A DNA stretch of 64,000 nt from Cupriavidus taiwanensis. GTDB lineage: Bacteria > Pseudomonadota > Gammaproteobacteria > Burkholderiales > Burkholderiaceae. A program made the position numbers and the translations under genes. The notes beneath the pieces were generated by a model that was not told the DNA's origin, ran no database searches, and worked only from the letters and a program-made list of their open reading frames with translations. Below, piece by piece: positions 46,589 through 55,694 of the stretch. Each line of letters starts with the position of its first letter. The first letter of the stretch is position 1. Location of the stretch: NCBI RefSeq assembly GCF_900250075.1, contig NZ_LT977070.1, positions 1,992,734-2,056,733 of the forward strand, in the 5' to 3' direction.

Positions 46589-47896
46589 TCAGGGCGGCGC
46601 AGTGCCGCCGGGCCAGCTCGCCAGCAGCATCTCCGCGTCGGCAAGCACGGTGCCGTCCTGCAGCGCCGCGCACGGGCGCGCGCCTGCGGCGGTGCCCAGC
46701 GCCCTCACCTTGCAGCCGTCCGACCCCGTCTGCCCGAGCGCCTCGCGCAACAGCGCCCGGCCTTGCGGCCCCCAATAAATGCGATGCACCGCGCCGTCCT
46801 TGCGCAGCGACAGCACGAAGCTGTCCTGGCGCTGGCGCCATTGCGCGTCCTGCGCCCCGGACAACAGGCCCAGCACGTCGCGCAGCATGGCGATGACCGG
46901 CTTCTCCGAGCCATCGTTCCTGAGCAGACCGAAGTTCGCCTCGCGATCCCATCTCGCCTGGCCGCGGTCGCGCCACGCGTAGATGCCGAGCATGGGCGCT
47001 TGCGCCATGACGCCGGCCAGCACCTGCCTGGCGATCAGCGTCGCCTGCGTGGCTTCGCTGCGCACCGGCAGGTACGAGGCATAGCCCCATTCGCTGACGA
47101 TCAGCTGCGCGCCCGGACGCGGCGAATTGCGGATGCGGCCGCCCAGCTGCCGATAGTCGCGCAGCAGCGTCTCGGGCGTGGCGCGGTACGGATGGACGCT
47201 CAGCCCCTTGATGCAGCCCAGGCGCTGATCGGTCAGCAGGTGCGACAAGGACTGTTCCGCCACCGGATTTGCCGGCCCGGGCATGCGCGCCAGGCCGAAC
47301 AGGTAAACGGCGGGGGGCGGCGCCGTGCCGGCCTGCGCCAGCGCGTCGCAGATCTTGCCGGCGGTGGAGATCAGCCGCGAAATGGGTACCGACGGATGCA
47401 GGAAGGTCTTGTTGTCGGGCTCGTTCCAGATCTCGTACGACAGGTCCGGCCCCGCGTTGCGCTGCATGAACTGGCTGGCGAACGCGGCGAACCTGGCCTC
47501 GCTGGCATCGCTGCCACCCTCCTCGCCCTGGTCGCCCCAGATATACCGCCCGCCATACAGCGTAACCAGCATCTGCAGGCCGGCCTGGCGTGCCTGGGCG
47601 ATGACCTGCGCGTAGCGCTGCGGCGCCAGGTGCCCGCGCACCACCTCGGGCCGCACGCCGAAGCGCACATGGGTAAAGCCCAGGCGCCGGATCTCGGCGA
47701 AGTCGCGCGCCGACACCGTGGCCGGATCGATCTGCACGGCAAAGGCCGGCATCGACGCAATCCGGCCCGAAGCCTGCCCGTTCTCGGCATGCGCAGGCCG
47801 GGCGGGCCACCAGCCCGAGACCGCGACCAGCGCCGCCAGCGCCAGCGCGCGCGTCTGCGCCCCACGGCGCGGCGATGCGGCGCTACGCGGCGGCAT
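46589..47896 (-). CDS. Secreted glycoside hydrolase (GH39/GH5-like, PslG-like)
   Basis: A 435-residue (beta/alpha)8-type hydrolase. The signal peptide is ALALAALVAVSGWWPARPAH, cleaved after AHA, so it is periplasmic or secreted. The acid/base lies in YEIWNEPDN (E159) and the nucleophile in LIVSEWGYAS (E269), the clan GH-A arrangement. Such enzymes in exopolysaccharide operons (for example PslG) trim or release the polymer. ATG 47896 overlaps the flippase gene end by 14 bases. It is the last gene of the reverse operon; substrate should match the local polymer but is unknown. Confidence 0.82.
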   Translation of the reverse strand: MPPRSAASPRRGAQTRALALAALVAVSGWWPARPAHAENGQASGRIASMPAFAVQIDPATVSARDFAEIRRLGFTHVRFGVRPEVVRGHLAPQRYAQVIAQARQAGLQMLVTLYGGRYIWGDQGEEGGSDASEARFAAFASQFMQRNAGPDLSYEIWNEPDNKTFLHPSVPISRLISTAGKICDALAQAGTAPPPAVYLFGLARMPGPANPVAEQSLSHLLTDQRLGCIKGLSVHPYRATPETLLRDYRQLGGRIRNSPRPGAQLIVSEWGYASYLPVRSEATQATLIARQVLAGVMAQAPMLGIYAWRDRGQARWDREANFGLLRNDGSEKPVIAMLRDVLGLLSGAQDAQWRQRQDSFVLSLRKDGAVHRIYWGPQGRALLREALGQTGSDGCKVRALGTAAGARPCAALQDGTVLADAEMLLASWPGGTAPP

Positions 47897-49085
47897 GCCT
47901 GCGCAGTACGCCCATGGCGAGCGCACCGGTCTGGAACAGCGCGATGACGAGGAACGACACCAGCATGATCTGCGCCGCCACGAGATAGTCGAGCTGCGGA
48001 TAACGCCAGGCGCCCAGCGCGATGCCCGCCAGCAGGCCGATGCCCGCTGCCAGGAAGATCGCCCGCGCCATGCCGAACGACTTCAGCAAGGTACGCAGGC
48101 ACATCACCACCGCAAACACGATCGGAAACAGCGAAAAGAAGCGCACGTCGAGATCCCCATAGGCCGCGCCGAACAGCATGACCACGAGCTGGTCGCCAAA
48201 CAGCAGCAGCAGCACGCTCAGCGCGCCGGACAGCATCACCCCGCCCAGCACGAAGCCGGCCGCGTTCCTGGCCAGCGTCCGCGTGTCGTCCTGCCGGAAC
48301 GACGCCGCGAATCTCGGCATCAGGTGGTAGCCCAGCGCCATCAGGACATACTGGGCCGGCAGCAGCACTGTCAGCAGGATGCGGAACTTGGCCGAGTCGG
48401 CAAAGTGTCCCAGCGAGCCTAGCAGCACCACCAGGCCCGGCCCGACCAGCCAGCTCATCAGCTGCGCGCTGGCCGAGCTGGCACCGAACCCCAGCCACTG
48501 GCGCGGCGACTCCGGCCGGCCCGGGATCAATTCGAGGCGGCCGCGGCGGCGCAGCGTGGCGGCCGCGACCACGGTCGGCAACAGGATCGCGGCCGCGAGC
48601 ATCAGCATTGCCGCGGGCGCCGGCTGCGTGCCGGAGGCCAGGCCGATCATGGCCACGCCGCCGCCGATCAGCGTGTGGCAGATCAGCAGCCCGGCATAGC
48701 CGCGCGTCTTCGCGCCCACGGTCCTGAGCACCCAGTACGCGGTGTAGCTGGCGAACAGCACCGCCGCCGCCGCACAGGCCGACGTGCTAAGGCCATGCCC
48801 GTACAGGTACAGGATGGACCCGGCCGCGACCGGAAACACCGTCAGCACCGCGACCTCGGCCGAGAAGCGCACGCGCAGCTTGATCCCCTCGATCAGCGCC
48901 GGCTCGTGCAGGAACGAAACATAGAAGATGTTGATGAACACCACCAGCGACAGCACCACCGCCACCAGCCCATAGCCCGCCACATCCATCGAGCGGGCCA
49001 GCGCCACGTTGATGCCGAACTGCACCGCCGTATACGCGGCCTGCTCGAACACCGCGCCCAGCGCCGGCAGCATGCGGCGCATCAT
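47883..49085 (-). CDS. Wzx-like polysaccharide flippase
   Basis: A 400-residue protein with 10-12 hydrophobic segments (VFEQAAYTAVQFGINVALAR, LVAVVLSLVVFINIFYVSFL, FVLGGVMLSGALSVLLLLFG and others), MATE/MOP-type. It should turn the undecaprenyl-linked repeat unit to the periplasmic side. ATG 49085 overlaps the pyruvyl transferase stop (ATGA). The position between polymerase and hydrolase genes supports the call. Confidence 0.82.
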   Translation of the reverse strand: MMRRMLPALGAVFEQAAYTAVQFGINVALARSMDVAGYGLVAVVLSLVVFINIFYVSFLHEPALIEGIKLRVRFSAEVAVLTVFPVAAGSILYLYGHGLSTSACAAAAVLFASYTAYWVLRTVGAKTRGYAGLLICHTLIGGGVAMIGLASGTQPAPAAMLMLAAAILLPTVVAAATLRRRGRLELIPGRPESPRQWLGFGASSASAQLMSWLVGPGLVVLLGSLGHFADSAKFRILLTVLLPAQYVLMALGYHLMPRFAASFRQDDTRTLARNAAGFVLGGVMLSGALSVLLLLFGDQLVVMLFGAAYGDLDVRFFSLFPIVFAVVMCLRTLLKSFGMARAIFLAAGIGLLAGIALGAWRYPQLDYLVAAQIMLVSFLVIALFQTGALAMGVLRRHAAA

Positions 49086-50311
49086 GGCGCCCCCTCGAGC
49101 GAAGGCGCCGCCCGGAGCGGCGCCGGCGCGGCCGGCACGGCCAGCTTCTGGTCGAACAGCAGCGCCAGCCCCTGCCTGATGTCGCGGCCCAGACGCGCCG
49201 AGCGCTTGAACTGCGCCGCCCCCAGCGAACGCGCGTAGGCCAGCCGTTCAATCACGTCTTCGGCGCCAGCGCTCTGCCGCACCGCGAAATCGCCGCGCCC
49301 GCTCAGCTTGAAGAACGACGCGACCTTGGTGTCCCAGACAATGCCGACTGACGGCACGCCGAAGCTGAAGGCAATGATGTTGGCGTGCATGCGGTGCCCG
49401 ACCATGCTGTGGCAGCCCGCGATGATCGCTGCCAGCTCCGCTGGCGACTTCGGCAGCAGGTAATCCACGCCGTCCGCAGCTTCCGCGCCCAGCCGGCTCC
49501 TGACCGTGGCCGCGGCGAGATTGTCTTCCTCCGCGCCATTGGTGAACAGCACCACGCGCTGACCGCCCTGCCGCAACTTGTGCACCAGTTCCACGAACAT
49601 GCCCAGCCCCGCGCCCTGCTCCGATACCGCGACCAGGTCCGCGTTGTAGTGCAGCGACTCGACGTCCGAGACGCAGATGCCCACGTCCCAGCGCTTCGCC
49701 AGCCCGTGCTCCGCATACAGCGACGCACTCAGGATGGCGGGATCGGGGATGATGGCGACGTCGCAAGGCTCGCCCGCGCCAAGGCCAACGATATTGCGGC
49801 GCGAGCTTTCATCCCGCACCGAGACGAATTGCGGCGCCGCCAGCGCAAAGAAGCGCGACACCAGGTAGCGCCCCAGCCGCGACCAGCCGGCCGCCACGCC
49901 CACCGACACCAGCGCAACCTTGGCGTCCTTGCCGAGGCACCGGGCCAGCAGGTAGAGCTTGAGCGGGAAGTTCAGGTCCACGTCGCACAGCAGCTGGCCG
50001 CCGCCGACCACCACCATATCGGCATCGGCCAGCTGCTGCTGCCAGCGGGTGCGCCACTGCCGCCGGTATTTCAGCCAGATGGCTGCGGTCAGCACCGGCA
50101 CACGGGCCCAGCCCGGCAGCCGCGAGAAGATCCGCATCAGGCGGCCCTTCTTCAGCGAGTTTTCCCCCAGCCGGGTGCGCCCGGCGATGTCCAGGTAGCT
50201 GACCCGGCAATCCGGCACGGCCTGGCGGATCAGGTGGCCCAGCGTTTCGGCGATCACCGCATCGCCGAGGTTGTCACTGTATGGCACCGCGCATATGACG
50301 ACGTGCTTCAT
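49082..50311 (-). CDS. Polysaccharide pyruvyl transferase family protein
   Basis: A 409-residue protein: VVICAVPYSDNLGDAVIAET, VVVGGGQLL, FVSVRDESSRRNI, and GHRMHANIIAFSFGVPSVGI are family hallmarks of CsaB/WcaK-type enzymes that add ketal pyruvate to sugars. This would give the polymer negative charge. The start codon lies 38 bases inside the polymerase gene, and the end overlaps the flippase by 4, so translation is tightly linked. Confidence 0.87.
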   Translation of the reverse strand: MKHVVICAVPYSDNLGDAVIAETLGHLIRQAVPDCRVSYLDIAGRTRLGENSLKKGRLMRIFSRLPGWARVPVLTAAIWLKYRRQWRTRWQQQLADADMVVVGGGQLLCDVDLNFPLKLYLLARCLGKDAKVALVSVGVAAGWSRLGRYLVSRFFALAAPQFVSVRDESSRRNIVGLGAGEPCDVAIIPDPAILSASLYAEHGLAKRWDVGICVSDVESLHYNADLVAVSEQGAGLGMFVELVHKLRQGGQRVVLFTNGAEEDNLAAATVRSRLGAEAADGVDYLLPKSPAELAAIIAGCHSMVGHRMHANIIAFSFGVPSVGIVWDTKVASFFKLSGRGDFAVRQSAGAEDVIERLAYARSLGAAQFKRSARLGRDIRQGLALLFDQKLAVPAAPAPLRAAPSLEGAP

Positions 50312-51353
50312 CTTGTTTGGCCGGCAAGGCTGTTAGCAAAGGGATGAGGAACAGGCTGACCGAGGTGAGGTGGCGAACATAGCTGCCCAGGTCAGGCTCG
50401 AAGATAAACTGCACCAGGATATGCGCAACGACCAGCGTGGCAAACCAGCGGCGCTTGCGCTCGGCGTCGGTCGCCGCCGGCGTGCCGGACAAGCCGCGCA
50501 GCGCCACGCGCAGGATTGCCGCATGCATCAGCATCATGGCCAGGTCGACCGGCGCGCGGAAGCTGATCACCGGCAACACGAACATGACCGCCGCGTACAG
50601 GTAGTTGACGATGAAATTGACACCGGATGTGGGCGGATACAGGTTCCAGATCATGGTGCGGTTGTCGCTGCCGATGCTCAGCGCATAGTTGTTCGAGATG
50701 TCCCGCGGCGACTGCAGGATATACAGGATCTCGGACGGTGCCACCAGGATCGCGCCCACCACGCAGGCCAGCACGATGGCCTTCCATGCCGGGCTCAGCC
50801 GCGCCGTTGCGCGGATGCCGAGCGCCAGCACCAGGATCATCGCGTAGTAATTGCGGATAAAGAGCGCGTAGCAACCGTACAGCACCATGGTCATGACCAC
50901 CAGCGCGCGGAACGACACGCCGCGCGACATTCCGCCCATGACCAGCACGATCGACATCGCGATCACCACGGTTTCCTTGCCCGGCGACAGCAGGTTCAGC
51001 AGCATGCAGGGCAGCACGAACAGCCAGCGCGTGGCCAGGTCACGCAGGCTCGCCACCCGGCTCGACGCCATCGCCAGATAGGCCACGCCGACGGTGGCGG
51101 TGACCACATTCACATATTCCGCGCCGAACACCGAGAACACCTTGGCGGTGGCGGCGAACGAATCGTCGAGGTCGGTCGAGCCGCTGACCAGGAATTCCAG
51201 CATCTTGTTGGAATCGGTGACCCATTTTTCCGGCAGCGCGTCGCGGCCGAAGAAATAGATCACCAGGTAGAGCAGGCTCAGCACCAGGCTCGCCACCGTG
51301 GCCAGCCCGCGCTCGGCCAGCACCCAGTCGCGGTCCAGTCGCGCGGCTTGCAT
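50274..51353 (-). CDS. Wzy-like O-antigen/exopolysaccharide polymerase
   Basis: A 359-residue integral membrane protein with about nine hydrophobic segments and a long polar loop (ILQSPRDISNNYALSIGSDN), the style of Wzy/EpsF-type polymerases, which are poorly conserved in sequence. It should join lipid-linked repeat units in the periplasm. The assignment is by topology and by context directly after wzc and before pyruvyl transferase and wzx. Confidence 0.7.
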   Translation of the reverse strand: MQAARLDRDWVLAERGLATVASLVLSLLYLVIYFFGRDALPEKWVTDSNKMLEFLVSGSTDLDDSFAATAKVFSVFGAEYVNVVTATVGVAYLAMASSRVASLRDLATRWLFVLPCMLLNLLSPGKETVVIAMSIVLVMGGMSRGVSFRALVVMTMVLYGCYALFIRNYYAMILVLALGIRATARLSPAWKAIVLACVVGAILVAPSEILYILQSPRDISNNYALSIGSDNRTMIWNLYPPTSGVNFIVNYLYAAVMFVLPVISFRAPVDLAMMLMHAAILRVALRGLSGTPAATDAERKRRWFATLVVAHILVQFIFEPDLGSYVRHLTSVSLFLIPLLTALPAKQDEARRHMRGAIQ

Positions 51354-51356
51354 GGC

Positions 51357-53591
51357 TTAAGCCTTCTCGCTCTGAGAGTAGCCGTAGTAGGCATAGCGAT
51401 AGCGCCCGTACTTGGAGCCATAGCCGTAGCGGAAGGCGTTGGGGTCGAGGCCGTTGAAGATCACACCCTTCACGCTTACGTTGACCTGCGCCAGCTGCTT
51501 GGCGCATTCCGAGATCTCGCCGATCGAGCTCTTGCCGAATCGCGTGACCAGGAACACCGTGCCGCAACGCTCGGCCAGGATCGCGGCATCGGCGACGGCC
51601 AGCACCGGCGGGGTGTCGACCATCAGCATGTCGTAGCGCGCGCTGAGCTCCTCGAGCAGCCTGACCATGCGTTCCTTCAGCATCAGCTCGGCGGGGTTCG
51701 GCGGGATCGTCCCCGTGCCGATGAAGTCCAGTCCCTGCACTACGTCGCGGTGGATCACGTCTTCCAGCGCCAGCTTGCCGGCCAGCACGTCGGACAAACC
51801 GGGTTCGCGGTCCTTGCCGAAATACTGGTTCAGGTAGCCCTTGCGCATGTCGGCGTCGACCAGCAGCACGCGCTTGCCGCCCGAGGCCATCAACGCGGCC
51901 AGGTTGACCGAGACGAAGGACTTGCCCACGCCGGCGGTGGCACCGGTCAGCAGCACGCGGTTGTTGGGCGCATCCAGCATCGCGAACTGCAGCGACGTGC
52001 GCAGGCTGCGCAGGCTTTCCACCGAGGGCTCGTTGGGGAAGCGGTCGGCCAGCAGGTAGTGGCCGCGCTTGCGCGCCTGGATGTCCTTGCTGATGGTGAG
52101 CTGGTGTTCGGACTGGGGCACGGTCGCATAGACGCTGAGTCCGGTGTGTTCCTCGATGTCCTTGGGATCGGTGATCCCCCCATACAGGGCATTGCGGACA
52201 AAGGCCACCACCGCCCCGGCCAGCAGGCCAAGCACCGCCGCCAGCACGATCACCAGCGCCTTCTTCGGCTTGACCGGCTCCTCGGGCACCGGCGAGGTGT
52301 CGACCAGGCGCACGCTGCCGACCTTGCCCGCCTTCACCAGCTTGAGCTGCTGCATATTGTTCAGCATGCCGACATAGAGGTCATTGTTGACCTGCACGTC
52401 GCGCATCAGGCGCACGGTATCCTGCTCCAGGTTCGGCAGGGTCTTGACCCGGCCGGCTACCGCCCCCGCCTTGGCGGCCAGCGCGGCAATCTGCTTGTCG
52501 ACCGCCTGCATCGACGGATGGCCGGGGGCAAAGCGGGTCACCAGCTCGGCGCGCTTCTGCTTGAGTTCCAGCAGCGAGGTTTCGGCGGTCACGCTCTCCT
52601 GCAGGAAGGCCTTGCCCTCTTCGCTGAGGTTGAAGGTGCCGCGCTCGTTGCGCATGGCGTTGTACTTCACTTCGGCGCGCTCGAGCTCGCCCTTCAGCTG
52701 CGGCAGCAGGTTGTTGAGGAACAGCAGCGACTTCTCCGCCTCCGCGGCCTTGCGGTTGATGTTCTGCGCCACGTACTCGTCGCCGATCTCGTTGAGGATC
52801 GCCGCCGTCAGCCTGGCGTCATTGCCTTCCAGCGAGGCCCCGATCACGCCGCTCTGCTTGCCCTTCTCCGCGATGTTCAGCTGCTGCTGCAGTTGTTCCA
52901 GCGTCTTCAGCCGCGACTGGCGCACCAGGTTGAAGGCAATGCCCGGCTTGGCCTTCAGCGCCGTCACCAGCAGCCGGATCTCGCCGACCGCATGGCTGGC
53001 CTCGACCGCTTCGCCGACGCGGCCGACGATGGGCTGGTCCAGGCTGCTCTGCTCGAGCCGGTAGCGGCCATCGCCCAGGCTCACCAGCAGGAAGTTCTCG
53101 CCCTGCAGCGCCTCGGGCACGTCGAAGGTCGGCACCTCGATCGCTTCCCCGCCCCAGGCATAGCCGCCCATGCCGAACAGGCCGGGTTCGGACAGCCCCT
53201 TCGACTGGCTGGCGATCCAGGGCCCGACCAGCGGAAAATACTTCGGCTTGGCATCGATATAGAGCCGCAGGTTGTCGACCGCCTTGCCGACCACCATGCG
53301 CGAGCGCAGGATCTCGATTTCCGCGGTCGCCTGCGTCTTGACGTCGAACAGCGACGAGACATCGCCCAGCAGGCCGTTGGGACTGTTCTGGCTGTCCTCG
53401 ACCTGCACCAGGATATTGGCCTCGTACACCGGGCGCGCCAGGAACGCGTAGGCAACCCCTAGCGTCAGGATGGCGAAGGCAATGGCCGCGATCAGCCAGC
53501 GGTTTGCCACCAGCACGTCCAGGTAGCGGACGACGGCAATCTCGTCCGACTGGGCCGGCGCCGCGACGGGAATATAAGTGGACTGGTTCAT
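51357..53591 (-). CDS. Wzc-type tyrosine autokinase / chain-length regulator
   Basis: A 744-residue inner membrane protein. Wzz domain with first membrane helix (LIAAIAFAILTLGVAYAFLA), a long periplasmic coiled region (about 260-400), second helix (ALVIVLAAVLGLLAGAVVAF), then a BY-kinase with Walker A GATAGVGKS (K557), VLLVDADMRKG and VDTPPVLAV. The C-terminus has eight tyrosines in about 17 residues (YGYGSKYGRYRYAYYGY), the autophosphorylation cluster. It drives and regulates polymer length and export together with Wza. wzb upstream encodes its phosphatase. Confidence 0.93.
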   Translation of the reverse strand: MNQSTYIPVAAPAQSDEIAVVRYLDVLVANRWLIAAIAFAILTLGVAYAFLARPVYEANILVQVEDSQNSPNGLLGDVSSLFDVKTQATAEIEILRSRMVVGKAVDNLRLYIDAKPKYFPLVGPWIASQSKGLSEPGLFGMGGYAWGGEAIEVPTFDVPEALQGENFLLVSLGDGRYRLEQSSLDQPIVGRVGEAVEASHAVGEIRLLVTALKAKPGIAFNLVRQSRLKTLEQLQQQLNIAEKGKQSGVIGASLEGNDARLTAAILNEIGDEYVAQNINRKAAEAEKSLLFLNNLLPQLKGELERAEVKYNAMRNERGTFNLSEEGKAFLQESVTAETSLLELKQKRAELVTRFAPGHPSMQAVDKQIAALAAKAGAVAGRVKTLPNLEQDTVRLMRDVQVNNDLYVGMLNNMQQLKLVKAGKVGSVRLVDTSPVPEEPVKPKKALVIVLAAVLGLLAGAVVAFVRNALYGGITDPKDIEEHTGLSVYATVPQSEHQLTISKDIQARKRGHYLLADRFPNEPSVESLRSLRTSLQFAMLDAPNNRVLLTGATAGVGKSFVSVNLAALMASGGKRVLLVDADMRKGYLNQYFGKDREPGLSDVLAGKLALEDVIHRDVVQGLDFIGTGTIPPNPAELMLKERMVRLLEELSARYDMLMVDTPPVLAVADAAILAERCGTVFLVTRFGKSSIGEISECAKQLAQVNVSVKGVIFNGLDPNAFRYGYGSKYGRYRYAYYGYSQSEKA

Positions 53592-53612
53592 GGCAAGCAG
53601 GACGGTATCGGT

Positions 53613-54050
53613 TTAACCCAGGGCCCGGATGCGCGGCACCCAGGACTCCACGCCGCGCTGGATCAGCTGCAGCGCGCTCTCGAATGCCGCACGGGGCTGG
53701 CGGTAGGGATCGGGCACATCGAACTTTTCCAGCTCGCCCAGGCGGAACACGCGCCCGGTGGTGGCCGGGTGCAGGCGCTGGATCTCCTGCCGCTGCGCGC
53801 CGTCCATCACCAGGATCAGGTCCGCGCGCCGGATCAGCACGTGATTGAGTTGCTGCGCCCGGTGCCCGGATATATCCACGCCCTGGCGGCTCATCAGGTC
53901 CACCGCATGCGGATCCGCCGCGTGCCCGGACAGCGCGCCCAGGCCGGCGGAGACCACCTCGCCGTCGGGCAGCGCCTGCCTGAGCAGGCCCTGTGCCATC
54001 GGGCTGCGGCAGATATTGCCGATGCAGACCACGAGTACGGTCTTGATCAT
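53613..54050 (-). CDS. Low-molecular-weight protein-tyrosine phosphatase (Wzb/EpsP)
   Basis: A 145-residue phosphatase with the P-loop VCIGNICRSPMAQ (nucleophile C9, R15) and the general acid in VPDPY (D114). It should dephosphorylate the Wzc tyrosine tail. The ATG overlaps the wza stop by 4 bases and wzc follows 21 bases later, the standard wza-wzb-wzc order. Confidence 0.93.
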   Translation of the reverse strand: MIKTVLVVCIGNICRSPMAQGLLRQALPDGEVVSAGLGALSGHAADPHAVDLMSRQGVDISGHRAQQLNHVLIRRADLILVMDGAQRQEIQRLHPATTGRVFRLGELEKFDVPDPYRQPRAAFESALQLIQRGVESWVPRIRALG

Positions 54051-55222
54051 TTGACTGCGTTCGCGGTGGAGGTGAAGAAGTTGCCGCTCGGCACCAGCTG
54101 GTTGATCACGCGGCTCCAGCGCACCACGCCCGCGGCATCGACATAGACCACGTCGCGCGGCTTCAGCTCGAAGGCCTCGGCCAGGGCGAAGGCGACCGGC
54201 GACTTGCCGTCGAGGTGGAACACCTCGGCCTCGCCGTCGGCGGCCTTGCGGATCACGTAGAGTTCCTTGGCGTTGGCCGAATTGGGATTCAGGCCGCCGG
54301 CCTCACCGATCGCTTCGCTGAGCGTGAGCCGGCCGTTGCGCGGCATCACCGGCGTCGGCTTGACGACTTCGCCGGTCACGAAGACCTTGCTGTCCTCACG
54401 CTGCTCCACGCGCACGATGTCGCCGTTGCGCAGCAGGATGCGCGCCGGATCGATGCCCTGCTGCAGCAGCGCCGGCAGGCTGACGTAGTAGATCTTGCCC
54501 TCGCGCGAGATGCGGATGCGGCTGTTGTCGCCGGTCAGCACGTTGATGCCGCCGGCGCGGTTGAGCGCCTCGACCAGCGTCATCGGCACGTCGTCGATAT
54601 TCTGCGGGCCCGGCGTCTTCACTTCGCCGTCGAGGTAGACACGCTTGCTGCGAAACGCCAGCACGCGCACCGTGACCTGCGGCATCGTCACCACCGGCTT
54701 GAGCTGGGTGCTCAGCTGCCCGCGGATCTGGTCCGGGGTCTGGCCGAGCACCTTGAGCACGCCGGCATAGGGAAACTGGATGGTGCCCGCCGGACTGACC
54801 ACATAGCCGGGAATGTTGGCCGCGCCGCTGTAGCTGGGGATCTCGTAGGCGGCGCCGATCGAGTAGGTCTGCGTGGGGAACACCAGCTCCGGATGGTCCC
54901 ACACCACGATCGAGAGAATGTCGCCGACGCCTACGGTATAAGGTCCGGGCTCGCCGAACAAGGCTTCGACGCCGGCGTTCGCGGGCGGCGTGGCGGCCTT
55001 CAGCGTGCGCACCAGCGCCGGCGTGATCTGCGTGACCTTGGGCACCGACTGCGGGTCCTCCGGATCCAGCGGGCGCTGCGGATCGAAGCGCATGCCCGGC
55101 GCCAGCGCGCACGATGCCAGCAACGGAACGATCCCCAGGCACATGACGGCCCTGCCAAACCTCAAGCTGCTTGAAAGCTTTAGCACTCTCGATGATTCCC
55201 TTGTTTGCAAGAAGACCCGCAT
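54047..55222 (-). CDS. Polysaccharide export lipoprotein (Wza/EpsA)
   Basis: A 391-residue outer membrane polysaccharide export protein. Lipobox LLASC about residues 34-38 after MCLGIVPLLASC. The Poly_export domain is visible (GPYTVGVGDILSIVVWDHPE, GTIQFPYAGVLKVLGQTPDQ) followed by two SLBB-type domains (VYLDGEVKTPGP, VFVTGEVVKPTP). It should form the octameric export channel. ATG 55222 is chosen since it leaves a usable 37-residue signal; ATG 55144 would leave 11 residues before Cys. It is the first gene of the seven-gene reverse operon. Confidence 0.92.
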   Translation of the reverse strand: MRVFLQTRESSRVLKLSSSLRFGRAVMCLGIVPLLASCALAPGMRFDPQRPLDPEDPQSVPKVTQITPALVRTLKAATPPANAGVEALFGEPGPYTVGVGDILSIVVWDHPELVFPTQTYSIGAAYEIPSYSGAANIPGYVVSPAGTIQFPYAGVLKVLGQTPDQIRGQLSTQLKPVVTMPQVTVRVLAFRSKRVYLDGEVKTPGPQNIDDVPMTLVEALNRAGGINVLTGDNSRIRISREGKIYYVSLPALLQQGIDPARILLRNGDIVRVEQREDSKVFVTGEVVKPTPVMPRNGRLTLSEAIGEAGGLNPNSANAKELYVIRKAADGEAEVFHLDGKSPVAFALAEAFELKPRDVVYVDAAGVVRWSRVINQLVPSGNFFTSTANAVK

Positions 55223-55694
55223 GGCCCGCCGCCACCGCTGTCGCGATGCGCAGCGGTGACTCCGCCGGTTCGACATGGCACCCGCTGAGGGGCCTGTCCG
55301 CTTGTTGTACGCCCGCGGATCTGAACCTGGCGGTGTTGACTGGTGTGTGCCCGGCGCGCTGGGCGCGCTCTTTTCCGCACTGCGTCATCCGTAAATGACC
55401 GGCGAAGTTTATGGCTCGCGGGACTACATCTTCAAGGCGCGGCCGGCGTTTTTACCAAGTTTCCGATCCCCCCATCAGAGTGGAAACGAATTCCGTCCCA
55501 ACGCGTGAGGGGTACCGCGGGTGGTGCGACGCAGCACAATCGCGGGTGGCACCCCGTGCCGACTTAAGGGTGTAGGCGATTGATTCCCTGTTGCGCCTAC
55601 ACCCTCTTTCTTTGCCGTCGGATGAAGCCAGACGTCGCTGCAATCCCTGCAAACGCCCCAGGCGTTGCCGAACCTTATGAAGGGAACCATTGAA
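55223..55694. other. Divergent region between wza and galU
   Basis: 472 bases with no credible gene. Promoters for the exopolysaccharide operon and for galU should lie here, as does the 12-bp hairpin at 55567-55605. Confidence 0.5.
55567..55605 (+). promoter_or_regulatory. Perfect 12-bp hairpin in the galU leader
   Basis: AGGGTGTAGGCG (55567-55578) and CGCCTACACCCT (55594-55605) with a 15-base loop, followed by CTTTCTTT. It may be a weak terminator or attenuator in front of galU, or the end of an upstream short transcript. Confidence 0.55.

Noticed and set aside
50370..53462. A 1,030-codon plus-strand open frame
   Set aside because: Antisense to the polymerase and Wzc genes; His/Gln/Arg-rich composition typical of reverse-complement translation of real genes.
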